Assembly: GCA_964598425.1 (NCBI GenBank)
Contig: CAZRBV010000007.1
Span: 1 to 64,000, forward strand
Direction of reading: 5' to 3'
Source: UBA12567 sp964598425
GTDB lineage: Bacteria > Planctomycetota > Phycisphaerae > Phycisphaerales > SM1A02
Length of the DNA: 64,000 bases
The notes under the pieces were generated by a model. The model worked only from the letters and a program-made list of their open reading frames with translations. It made no database searches and was not told the origin of the DNA. The position numbers were made by a program, and so were the translations under genes. Below, in pieces: positions 1 to 11,881 of the stretch; within the stretch, counting starts at the first letter, position 1, and every line of letters begins with the position of its first letter.

Positions 1-201
1 GGACATGCCAACCGCGGTCAAAAACCCGAATTGCTCCAAATTGCCCCATTTGCCCGAAGGGTCCGTGCCCGTCCAGGCAGCGAACCTGCTACCATCCGCG
101 GCTCGAAAATTGACGCCGCAATACCACTCTGCCCGCTGGTCCGGCCTGACCAGTGCTCCCCGAAGGGACAACCGAGCAGGGTGGGAGGCAGGAGGATCTC
201 A
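1..201 (+). other. leader upstream of rplK; no gene seen
   Basis: No convincing coding sequence. The reading frame entering rplK is open through this stretch, but its residues do not resemble L11, which begins cleanly at 202. A TACCAT hexamer at 90-95 could be a -10 element, with no matching -35. The end of an upstream gene (secE/nusG would be usual) is not visible. The rplK ribosome-binding site AGGAGG is at 190-195. Confidence 0.5.
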
Positions 202-633
202 ATGGCCAAGAAGCTTGAAAAGCAGTTCAAGATCGTCGCGCCCGGCGGTCAGGCGACCCCGGCCCCCCCGCTCGGGCCGGCCCTCGGTGCCAATGGCATC
301 AACCCGGGCCAATTCATCCAGAGTTTCAACGAACGAACCAAGGAACTGAACGGCAAAGCCGTGACGTGCCTCATCTCGGTGTACGCCGACCGTTCGTTCG
401 ACTTTGAGCTCAAGAGCTCCCCCGCTTCGGCGCTCCTCAAGGACGCCGCTGGAATAGACAAGGGCGCCGGCACGCCGCAGGATCCAATTGCAAGCGTGAC
501 CAGTGACCAGGTCAAAGCCATTGCCGAAGAGAAGCTCGCCGACCTCAACGCAGCGACTGTCGAATCGGCAATGCGAATGATCGAAGGTACGGCCCGTTCC
601 ATGGGCATCACGGTCGAAGGAGGTGACGCATGA
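202..633 (+). CDS. rplK: 50S ribosomal protein L11
   Basis: The 143-residue product has the usual L11 length. L11 binds the GTPase-associated region of 23S rRNA and supports factor-dependent translation and the stringent response. The N-terminal domain shows the conserved proline-rich PPLGPALG at residues 22-29, and the C-terminal rRNA-binding domain ends in a typical GTARSMGI segment. The start is the ATG at 202, six bases after a perfect AGGAGG; the frame is open further upstream but not L11-like. The stop overlaps the rplA start in an ATGA junction, indicating translational coupling. First gene of rplK-rplA-rplJ-rplL. Confidence 0.97.
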   Translation: MAKKLEKQFKIVAPGGQATPAPPLGPALGANGINPGQFIQSFNERTKELNGKAVTCLISVYADRSFDFELKSSPASALLKDAAGIDKGAGTPQDPIASVTSDQVKAIAEEKLADLNAATVESAMRMIEGTARSMGITVEGGDA

Positions 634-1466
634 GCGAAAAAGCCAAAGAAGCCACTCCAGATACAGAATCTCCCGATACAGCAACGCCAGCTCCAGAAGC
701 GGCTCCGAAGGTTGATGCCGCAACGGCATCTGCAGGCGAAGAACGAACCGCCTGGAAGGCAAGGCTTGCCCGTCGCCGTCGTCGCACTCGATCCGGCCGT
801 GTCACCGAGAATCGAAAGCTTGCCGAAGCCGCCACAGGGTCCCATCCCACCGCGGAAGCCGTTCAGATCCTGAAGACATTCAAGCCGGCCAAGTTCGACC
901 AGACGGTTGAGTGCTGCCTGCATCTTGGAATTGATCCTCGGCAGGCTGATCAGCAACTTCGTGGAGCACTGTCAATGCCCAAGGGCACCGGCAAGACCTC
1001 AAGGGTCATCTGCTTCTGCGGTGCCGACAAGGTTGATGACGCCAAAGCAGCAGGTGCGGTCGAAGCAGGAAGCGACGATCTCGCTGACAAGATCAAAGGC
1101 GGTTGGTTCGACTTCGATGTCGCCATTGCGTCGCCTGACATGATGCGCGTGGTCGGGCAGCTCGGCAAGGTGCTTGGACCCAAGGGGCTTATGCCTTCAC
1201 CAAAGGCAGGCACCGTGACACCTGACCCCATCACCGCGGTGTCTGAATTCGCGGCTGGCAAGAGCGAATACCGAAATGATGACGGTGGAAACCTCCACAT
1301 CATCATCGGCCGATTGAGCTTCTCTGAAGCTGACTTGACCGAGAACCTCGAGTTCTTCCTGAATACGATCGAGAAGCTCCGACCAGCAGCGGTCAAGGGG
1401 CACTACATGAAGAAATGCGTGATCTCAGGCACGATGACGCCCGGCGTGGAGGTGAGCGTCTCATGA
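630..1466 (+). CDS. rplA: 50S ribosomal protein L1 with N-terminal extension
   Basis: The 278-residue product is about 45 residues longer than a typical L1 (around 230). L1 binds the mobile stalk of 23S rRNA and in many bacteria represses its own operon. The canonical body begins near residue 60 and contains the FCGADK segment and the LGPKGLMPSPKAGTV signature in the middle. The extension is Ala/Pro/Glu-rich for about 40 residues and then has an arginine cluster (ARLARRRRR). The ATG overlaps the rplK stop (ATGA), and the gene's own stop overlaps rplJ (ATGA). The start is therefore well fixed and the extension is probably real. Confidence 0.95.
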   Translation: MSEKAKEATPDTESPDTATPAPEAAPKVDAATASAGEERTAWKARLARRRRRTRSGRVTENRKLAEAATGSHPTAEAVQILKTFKPAKFDQTVECCLHLGIDPRQADQQLRGALSMPKGTGKTSRVICFCGADKVDDAKAAGAVEAGSDDLADKIKGGWFDFDVAIASPDMMRVVGQLGKVLGPKGLMPSPKAGTVTPDPITAVSEFAAGKSEYRNDDGGNLHIIIGRLSFSEADLTENLEFFLNTIEKLRPAAVKGHYMKKCVISGTMTPGVEVSVS

Positions 1467-2008
1467 GCAAGCCAATCAAGAGCATGATGGTGGCCGATTA
1501 CCGCCGCCGCTTCGAAGATGTCAACAACGCCCTGCTTGTGGACATCCGCGGCATCGAGGCCAACGAGAACAACGCGCTTCGCCAAGGCCTGCATGCCTCC
1601 GGCATCAAGATTACGGTCGTGCGAAACACGCTGGCCCGCGATGCCTTCAAGGAAACACCGCTGGAAGCTTTGACCGCAGGCCTCGACGGCCCTTCGGCCA
1701 TGTGCTACGGCGCCGACTCGGTCGTCGAGGTCGCACGAGCGATGGTCGACTGGGCGAAGAAGATCGACAAGTTGGATCTCAAGGCCGCGTGCCTGGACGG
1801 CGAATTCTTCGACGGCCACGACGGCGTGAAGAAACTGAGCACGTTCCCCACCCGGGACGAGGCTCAGGCCACGGTTGTCCAACTTGTGCTGTCTCCTGCC
1901 GGCAACGTGCTGGGCGGGGCCAAGAGCCCGGGGGCCAATCTTCTTGGCATTGTCAAGGAGATACAGGAGCGGCGCGAAAACGGCGAGGAGATTGCCAAGG
2001 TCGGCTGA
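1463..2008 (+). CDS. rplJ: 50S ribosomal protein L10
   Basis: The 181-residue L10 anchors the L7/L12 stalk dimers to 23S rRNA. The N-terminal half has the conserved pattern including RNTLARDAF, and the C-terminal helix that would bind L7/L12 dimers follows. The start is the ATG at 1463, overlapping the rplA stop (ATGA); an earlier in-frame start inside rplA is not L10-like. It is followed by a 108-base gap before rplL. Confidence 0.96.
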   Translation: MSKPIKSMMVADYRRRFEDVNNALLVDIRGIEANENNALRQGLHASGIKITVVRNTLARDAFKETPLEALTAGLDGPSAMCYGADSVVEVARAMVDWAKKIDKLDLKAACLDGEFFDGHDGVKKLSTFPTRDEAQATVVQLVLSPAGNVLGGAKSPGANLLGIVKEIQERRENGEEIAKVG

Positions 2009-2063
2009 AGAGCCGAATTCATTTCACTACACAACCGCGATTGACTGGCCCTTCGGGGTTAAA

Positions 2064-2078
2064 AGCCGCACGGCGGCT
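2064..2078 (+). promoter_or_regulatory. small hairpin between rplJ and rplL
   Basis: AGCCGC (2064-2069) and GCGGCT (2073-2078) form a 6-bp stem with a 3-base loop, preceded by four A residues. It sits in the 108-base gap before rplL and could tune rplL expression or protect the mRNA end, since more L7/L12 than L10 is made in other bacteria. There is no U-tract, so a full terminator is unlikely. Confidence 0.3.
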
Positions 2079-2116
2079 CCTCTCGATCGCAACACTGAGT
2101 TCTGGAGTTCACACCC

Positions 2117-2527
2117 ATGTCCGAAGAAGCAGCAGTCAAAGAGTTCGATGCCAAGGTCACCAAGATCGGCGACGAGATCGCCGGTCTCTCCCTCAAGGAA
2201 GCCGTCGACCTGGCTGATTACATGAAGGATGCCTACGGCATCGAGCCCGCCGCAGGCGGCGCCGTCATGATGGCGGGCCCAGCTGGTGGTGGCGACGAGG
2301 GCGGTGGCGACGAGCAGACCGAGTTCGACGTCATCCTCGAAGCCGCAGGCGACAAGAAGATTGCCGTCATCAAGGCCGTCCGCGAGGCGACCGGCCTTGG
2401 CCTCAAGGAAGCCAAGGAGCTTGTTGATGGTGCCCCCAAGGCCATCAAGGAGAAGGTCTCAGAGGACGAGGCCAACGATCTCAAGGCCAAGCTCGAAGAA
2501 GCAGGCGCCTCAGTCAACGTCAAGTGA
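2117..2527 (+). CDS. rplL: 50S ribosomal protein L7/L12
   Basis: The 136-residue stalk protein recruits translation factors. Its layout is typical: an N-terminal dimerisation helix, a flexible Ala/Gly/Glu-rich hinge at about residues 45-65 (here with GGGDEGGGDE), then the conserved globular domain with TEFDVIL and KAVREATGLGLKEAKELV. The start ATG follows a GGAG at about 2104. The hinge is somewhat glycine-rich compared with common L7/L12. Last gene of the ribosomal protein operon, followed by a strong terminator. Confidence 0.97.
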   Translation: MSEEAAVKEFDAKVTKIGDEIAGLSLKEAVDLADYMKDAYGIEPAAGGAVMMAGPAGGGDEGGGDEQTEFDVILEAAGDKKIAVIKAVREATGLGLKEAKELVDGAPKAIKEKVSEDEANDLKAKLEEAGASVNVK

Positions 2528-2563
2528 TCTCCGTACGAAAGAACGGGATCACGGGATAACAAT

Positions 2564-2598
2564 GGGGTCAGGTACCGCTTCGGTACCTGACCCCTTTT
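2564..2598 (+). terminator. strong intrinsic terminator after rplL
   Basis: A perfect 14-bp inverted repeat (arms 2564-2577 and 2581-2594, loop CTT) is followed directly by TTTT. It would end the rplKAJL transcript. The arm GGGGTCAGGTACCG resembles palindromes known from repeated REP-like elements in other genomes; that resemblance is from memory. Confidence 0.9.
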
Positions 2599-2819
2599 CT
2601 CTGGAGACGCTGAGTCGGCCTCAGCCCCACTTTGTTGCGGTTATCGGACGAGACCACCAGGGGCCCCAGGGGGGCCGATGCAGCCCCGGAAGCCTCCGCA
2701 TTCGCCCTGCAAATCGCTAAACCTGCCCCCCGCTGGGGGTTATGCGCCAAGTTCACCTCGCCGCCCCAAGCAGGTGCCGCGTTATCGGTTCAGGAACGGG
2801 TTTTGCTTGCAAGAATCGG

Positions 2820-2848
2820 TTGCGGTTTTTTGGCCTCTGGTCTACACT
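2820..2848 (+). promoter_or_regulatory. candidate sigma-70 promoter for rpoBC
   Basis: TTGCGG at 2820-2825 and TACACT at 2843-2848 are separated by exactly 17 bases. Transcription would start near 2855, giving a leader of about 128 bases before rpoB. Together with the upstream terminator this implies that rpoBC is transcribed independently of rplKAJL. Confidence 0.6.
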
Positions 2849-2982
2849 GCCCGGCTCGGCGGAGGCATTTGATCAACATCCCATCGTTTTTTCTTCGGCA
2901 GGACGACCCCGATCCTAAGGGTCATGCAGCGCCTGATCGACGAGAAAACGGGTTTCCTTCTCTCTCTCTCAGAGGTGACCGC

Positions 2983-6765
<3,783 letters not shown>

Positions 6766-6822
6766 CTGGCCCTGAGTGACTGAAACTGATCCCCCACTCG
6801 GATTTTTACGGACACACAATCC

Positions 6823-9800
6823 ATGACCGAGAACGTCTTTGATCGAGTAAACGACTTCACATCAGTCAAGATCACCTTGGCGAGCCCCAATGACATCAGG
6901 AGTTGGAGCTTTGGTGAAGTCAAGAAGCCCGAAACGATCAACTACCGCACCTACCGACCTGAAAAGGACGGCCTCTTCTGCGAACGGATCTTCGGACCCG
7001 AGCGCGACTATGAGTGTGCGTGCGGCAAGTACAAGGGTACGAAGTTCAAGGGGATCATCTGCGATCGCTGCGGCGTCAAGGTTACGCATTCGCGTGTCCG
7101 ACGGAAGCGCATGGGTCACATCAACCTGGCCGCACCCATCGTCCACATCTGGTTCTTCAAAGCGCTCCCCAGCCGCCTGGGAACCCTGCTCGGCATGAAG
7201 ACATCTGACCTTGAGAAGGTCATTTACTTCCAGGACTATGTCATCACCGATCCCGGCGACACCGAACTGGAATACCGCCAGGTCGTCGACGAAGACACCT
7301 GCCGCGAACTCCAGCGTGAGTACGGACCATCCGCCTTCAAGGCCATGATGGGTGCCGACGCGGTCATTGAATTGCTCCATGGACTCGACCTGACTGAAAC
7401 TGCGGCAGAGATCCGAGATGGCCTCACCAAGACGCGATCAAAGCAGAAGATCAAGGACCTCGCGAAGCGGCTCAAGATTGTCGAGCAGTTGCGAAACAGC
7501 GACAACGAACCTGCTTGGATGGTCCTCGATGTGATTCCGGTTATCCCTCCGGATCTGCGTCCACTTGTCCTCCTCGACTCGGGCAACTTTGCCACAAGCG
7601 ACTTGAACGACTTGTACCGACGGATCATCAACCGGAACAACCGCCTCAAGAAGCTGATGGATCTCAACGCCCCGGAGGTCATTATCCGCAATGAAAAGCG
7701 GATGCTTCAGCAGGCAGTCGATGCACTCTTCGACAACGATCGATGCCGACGGCCTGTACTCGGAAGCAGCAACCGACCACTCAAATCGCTCACCGACATG
7801 ATCAAGGGCAAGCAGGGCCGTTTCCGCGAGAACCTGCTGGGCAAGCGCGTGGATTACTCAGCGCGATCCGTCATTGTCGTCGGTCCCGAATTGAAACTCC
7901 ATCAATGCGGTCTGCCCAAGAAGATCGCGCTTGAGTTGTATCAGCCGTTCATCATCAGACGCCTCAAAGAGCACGGGCTCGCAGACACGATCAAGTCGGC
8001 CAAGCGCATGCTCGAAAGACGCGATCCGGAAGTGTGGGACATTCTCGAGCAGGTGATCTACCAGCATCCCGTCATGCTCAACCGGGCGCCCACCCTGCAC
8101 CGCATGGGTATTCAGGCCTTCGAACCTGTCCTCGTTGAAGGCAACGCCATCACGCTGCACCCGCTCGTCTGCACCGGATACAACGCAGACTTCGATGGCG
8201 ATCAGATGGCGGTACACCTGCCCCTCTCTCTTGAGGCGCAGGTTGAGACGCATGTCCTCATGCTCTCGACGCACAACATCTTCTCGCCAGCGAATGGCAA
8301 TCCGATCGTCTCGCCGAGCCAGGACATCATCATGGGCATGTACTTCCTCACCCACATGGATGAGGAGAACAAGAAGCCCGACCACGAACTCCACGCCTTC
8401 CGGGATCTGGCCGAAGCCCTGATGGCCCTCGAACACAAGCAGATCTCGCTCCACGAGCGAATTGTGGTGCGGCTTTCACGCTTCACGAATCAGGTCCTGA
8501 GCGAGAAGGGTGGCATTGAACCAATCGGCGAGAGTGGACGCGTCGTCACAACGGTCGGCCGCCTTCGATTCGCTGCAATTCTCCCGGACGGAATGCCGTT
8601 CTACAACTGCACGCTGGGCAAGAAGGGGTGCAGCCGCGTCATTGACGATACGTTCAAGTATTGCGGTCGCGCTGCCACGCTGACGCTGCTCGATGATCTC
8701 AAAGAGATTGGCTTCAAGACCGCCACAACGTCGGGCTTGTCCATTGCCATCACCGACATGCGTATCCCTGCGTCCAAGCCCGATCTGCTCGGCGCTGCCC
8801 AGAAAAAGGTCGACGCGGTCAAGCGGGCCTACGCGGCCGGTGCCATCACCGAGCGAGAGCGGCACAACCAGCTGCTCGACATCTGGGCTCATTGCAGAGA
8901 AGAACTCACCAAGGCACTTGTCGAGACGCTCAAGAATGATCGTCGCGACATGTCATCGCTGCAGGAAGTTCCAATCGACAGCACTGAGGGGCACGCCTAC
9001 CTGAACCCCGTCTACCTCATGTCCACTTCAGGCGCCCGAGGCAATGTCAGTCAGATGCAGCAGCTCGCAGGCATGCGAGGGCTGATGGCCAAGCCGAGCG
9101 GCGAAATCATCGAAACGCCAATTCGAGCGAACTTCCGCGAAGGCCTCAATGTGCTTGAGTACTTCTCGTCAACTCACGGCGCGCGAAAGGGACTGGCCGA
9201 TACCGCGCTCAAGACGGCAGACTCCGGGTACCTGACGCGAAAGCTGTACGACGTCGCTCAGGCGGTTGTCGTCACAGAACACAATTGCGGTACGCGGCGT
9301 GGCATTTCCAAGCGGGCGATCTACAAGGGCGAAGAAGTCGACGTCCCGCTGCGGGAGATCATCACGGGTCGAACATCCAGGCAGACGATTATCAATCCCC
9401 TTACCGATGCAGTTATCGTCAAGGAGAACAGCGTCATCACCGGCGCAATCGCCGCAGAGATAGAGCAGCTCGGTATTGACTCCGTGCAGGTTCGCAGTCC
9501 CCTGACGTGCGACACCGCCCGCGGCATCTGCGCCTGCTGCTACGGCATGGACATGTCGACAGGCAATCTCGTCGAAGGCGGCCTGGCAGTCGGCACGATT
9601 GCCGCGCAGTCGATCGGCGAACCCGGCACCCAGCTGACCATGCGTACCTTCCATACAGGCGGCATTGCTTCGCGCAGCCTGACGGAGACGTCCTATCGCG
9701 CTGGTCATTCCGGCACCGCTCAACTTCGTGAATGCCGAGAGGTCGAAGTTGAGATCGAGGGCACCAAGCAACTGGTGGCACTCAAGCGGCAGGGTGAGAT

Positions 9801-11241
9801 AGCCGTTCTGGACGATCGTGGCCGGGAGTTGGAAAAGTACAAGGTCCCGTACGGTGGCATCATCCACGCGAAAGACGGCGGGAGTGTCTCGAAGGGGCAG
9901 GTTCTGATCGAGTGGAATCCCCACCTCACGCCTATTCTTGCCGAAGAAACCGGCGTTGTCCGATTCAAGGACATCGAAATCGGCAAGACGATCCGAAAGG
10001 AATCCGCCAAGGGCGCCGATCAGGATGAGCTGATTGTCATCGAGCACACGGGCGAGATGCATCCGCAGATCCTGATCGAAGACAAGGACGGCCACATCCT
10101 CGACTTCCATCATCTGCCGGCAAAGTGTCGAATCGAAGTTGAAGAAGGGCAGCAGATCAGTCAGGGCGTCATGCTTGCCCGACAGCCCAAGGACGTTGCC
10201 GGTTCGGCCGACATCGTCGGCGGCCTTCCACGGGTCACCGAGATCTTTGAAGCTCGGACGCCCAAGGACCCGGCGATCATGTCCAAGGTCTCCGGAACGA
10301 TTGAATTGCACGACGACGTCCGTAAGAACAAGATGACTGTTCGAGTTATCACTGATGTCCAGGAAGAAATCGACCACCACGTTCCACAGGGCAAGCATCT
10401 GCTTGTACATGCTGGAGACTGGGTGGAAGCAGGCGATCCTCTCACCGAAGGACCACTTGATCCGCAGGAGATTCTGTCAATCCGCGGCGAAGAATTCGTC
10501 TTCAACTACATGCTGGACGAAGTCCAGAATGTGTACCGCGCGCAGGGTGTTCCGATCTCCGACAAGCACATCGAGACAATCCTTTCGTGCATGCTCTCCA
10601 AGGTACTCGTCAAACGGGCTGGCGACACCGGCTTGCTGCCGGAGGAAATCATTGATCGCCATGCCTTCCGCGCCCACAATCAGGCCACGAGTGCCAAGCT
10701 GCGCATTGAAGATGCTGGCGAGACGTCAATGATTGTTGGTGACCTCGTCGATCGCGCCGAAGTCAAAGAAGCCAATGCAATTGCCGAAGCCGAAGGCAAG
10801 AAGCCAGCCAAGACCAAGCGGGCTCAGCCTGCCACCGGCCAGACACTGCTGCTCGGCATCACCAAGGCCTCCCTGCAATCGGATTCGTTCCTCTCAAGTG
10901 CCTCATTCCAGGAGACCACCAAGGTCCTCACCGAGGCATCGCTCCGAGGCGCCGTCGACGAACTCCGAGGACTCAAGGAAAACGTCCTGCTCGGGCATCT
11001 GATCCCCGCAGGCACTGGATTCCGAACGTATACGGACATGCAGGTCGAGCGGCTCGCAGAGCCGCTTACGACCGAGGAGGACGACGCCAGGGCAGCCATG
11101 GAGGCCGCCACGGCCAGAGCTGAGGCCCTCGGCGCCGAGCCACCGACCATCATGGGCGGTAGCCAGGCGGAGCCTGAAGAGACCCCCCCACTGGAGGCTC
11201 TCACGGCGGGCTCCGCGGAGAATCCAGCAACGGGCGGCTGA
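6823..11241 (+). CDS. rpoC: DNA-directed RNA polymerase subunit beta'
   Basis: The 1472-residue beta' subunit carries the catalytic Mg-binding motif NADFDGDQMAVH near residue 455, the N-terminal zinc-binding cysteines (CACGKYKG...CDRCG) near residues 65-85, and a second cysteine set around CDTARGICACCYG. It lies 57 bases after rpoB and is almost certainly cotranscribed with it. The C-terminus carries a poorly conserved acidic Ala/Glu/Pro tail of about 50 residues beyond the usual end. No strong ribosome-binding site precedes the ATG at 6823, so translation may depend on coupling with rpoB. Confidence 0.97.
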   Translation: MTENVFDRVNDFTSVKITLASPNDIRSWSFGEVKKPETINYRTYRPEKDGLFCERIFGPERDYECACGKYKGTKFKGIICDRCGVKVTHSRVRRKRMGHINLAAPIVHIWFFKALPSRLGTLLGMKTSDLEKVIYFQDYVITDPGDTELEYRQVVDEDTCRELQREYGPSAFKAMMGADAVIELLHGLDLTETAAEIRDGLTKTRSKQKIKDLAKRLKIVEQLRNSDNEPAWMVLDVIPVIPPDLRPLVLLDSGNFATSDLNDLYRRIINRNNRLKKLMDLNAPEVIIRNEKRMLQQAVDALFDNDRCRRPVLGSSNRPLKSLTDMIKGKQGRFRENLLGKRVDYSARSVIVVGPELKLHQCGLPKKIALELYQPFIIRRLKEHGLADTIKSAKRMLERRDPEVWDILEQVIYQHPVMLNRAPTLHRMGIQAFEPVLVEGNAITLHPLVCTGYNADFDGDQMAVHLPLSLEAQVETHVLMLSTHNIFSPANGNPIVSPSQDIIMGMYFLTHMDEENKKPDHELHAFRDLAEALMALEHKQISLHERIVVRLSRFTNQVLSEKGGIEPIGESGRVVTTVGRLRFAAILPDGMPFYNCTLGKKGCSRVIDDTFKYCGRAATLTLLDDLKEIGFKTATTSGLSIAITDMRIPASKPDLLGAAQKKVDAVKRAYAAGAITERERHNQLLDIWAHCREELTKALVETLKNDRRDMSSLQEVPIDSTEGHAYLNPVYLMSTSGARGNVSQMQQLAGMRGLMAKPSGEIIETPIRANFREGLNVLEYFSSTHGARKGLADTALKTADSGYLTRKLYDVAQAVVVTEHNCGTRRGISKRAIYKGEEVDVPLREIITGRTSRQTIINPLTDAVIVKENSVITGAIAAEIEQLGIDSVQVRSPLTCDTARGICACCYGMDMSTGNLVEGGLAVGTIAAQSIGEPGTQLTMRTFHTGGIASRSLTETSYRAGHSGTAQLRECREVEVEIEGTKQLVALKRQGEIAVLDDRGRELEKYKVPYGGIIHAKDGGSVSKGQVLIEWNPHLTPILAEETGVVRFKDIEIGKTIRKESAKGADQDELIVIEHTGEMHPQILIEDKDGHILDFHHLPAKCRIEVEEGQQISQGVMLARQPKDVAGSADIVGGLPRVTEIFEARTPKDPAIMSKVSGTIELHDDVRKNKMTVRVITDVQEEIDHHVPQGKHLLVHAGDWVEAGDPLTEGPLDPQEILSIRGEEFVFNYMLDEVQNVYRAQGVPISDKHIETILSCMLSKVLVKRAGDTGLLPEEIIDRHAFRAHNQATSAKLRIEDAGETSMIVGDLVDRAEVKEANAIAEAEGKKPAKTKRAQPATGQTLLLGITKASLQSDSFLSSASFQETTKVLTEASLRGAVDELRGLKENVLLGHLIPAGTGFRTYTDMQVERLAEPLTTEEDDARAAMEAATARAEALGAEPPTIMGGSQAEPEETPPLEALTAGSAENPATGG

Positions 11242-11289
11242 CTCGACTGGACTCTCTGAGCCGTCCCACTCAAGCATGACACCAAACCG

Positions 11290-11320
11290 CATCGCCCCTC
11301 CCAATTCGGGAGGGGCGATG
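11290..11320 (+). terminator. hairpin terminator after rpoC
   Basis: A perfect 13-bp stem (11290-11302 with 11308-11320) with loop AATTC lies 49 bases after the rpoC stop. No T-run follows, so it may be a weaker or Rho-assisted terminator or an mRNA 3'-end stabiliser. Confidence 0.65.
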
Positions 11321-11640
11321 TATGCAATGCAGTCCATGATTGGGGATCTCTGCTTCCTCCAGCCCCCAATACTCGCCCTTCGGAACCCACGATCGAGCCC
11401 TGCAGGCCAATCGCCGTCACTGGTTCGCACGGACTGGCTCCGGGGCGCCGCTGGTGGCGACAGCTCTAGTCACCACCTGACAGGGAGGGCCACCAGAGCC
11501 TCGTGGCCCCAATGATCGATTGCCTGCTGACGAGCTGCCGCAGAAGTGGAACCCAGCCCGCGTTGGTGCGTGGCCAGCCACACTGGATGAATCCACCTTG
11601 GCGGCAAGAGGCCATCTGGACCCCCATTCAACGCCGCGGG

Positions 11641-11649
11641 CGATATACT
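11641..11649 (+). promoter_or_regulatory. candidate -10 element of the giant secreted protein gene
   Basis: CGATATACT contains a near-consensus -10 box TATACT at 11644-11649. No good -35 is visible 17 bases upstream. The identical nonamer occurs on the minus strand upstream of pdhA (48424-48432). Confidence 0.4.
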
Positions 11650-11881
11650 CCGAACTCCGTTTCGTTGTCCGCTCAGGGCACAGAATGGATGGATCCTGAA
11701 CAGTAGTTAGAGCGAATACAACTACCTCCGGGCCATGGATTTGCGTGAGAGAATACGGGCCGGTTCCGACCGCCTCCGGGTTTGGGCCACAGCGGCCTTC
11801 GGTCAGATCAGGTTGAGAGAGCCTCGGGATTGTTCCCCGAGGAGTGAGCAAGGCCACCAAGGCCGAGAGATGAGACGACAC

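Larger units (their letters stand above)
2528..2982 (+). other. non-coding region between rplL and rpoB
   Basis: A 455-base gap. It holds a strong terminator (2564-2598), a sigma-70-like promoter (2820-2848) and about 130 bases of rpoB leader. The rpoB frame is open back to 2632, but the encoded residues upstream of 2983 do not look like RpoB. A purine-rich AGAGGTGA at 2971-2978 is the likely rpoB ribosome-binding site. Confidence 0.7.
11242..11881 (+). other. intergenic region after rpoC
   Basis: This 640-base stretch holds a hairpin just after rpoC (11290-11320), a TATACT -10-like box (11644-11649) and a long leader for the next gene. Within the leader GTAGTT (11703-11708) can pair with AACTAC (11720-11725). 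The frame of the next gene is open from 11735, but a signal peptide starts only at 11882. No gene is supported here. Confidence 0.5.

Noticed and set aside
2009..2116. L10 leader RNA
   Set aside because: The known L10 leader lies before rplJ; here rplJ overlaps rplA and the gap is before rplL with only a 6-bp stem.
2632..2982. Long N-terminal extension of RpoB from an early start
   Set aside because: The sequence before 2983 is non-homologous to RpoB, contains a promoter-like pair, and a ribosome-binding site sits just before 2983.
9169..10410. 413-residue open frame antisense to rpoC
   Set aside because: Antisense shadow with no domain.
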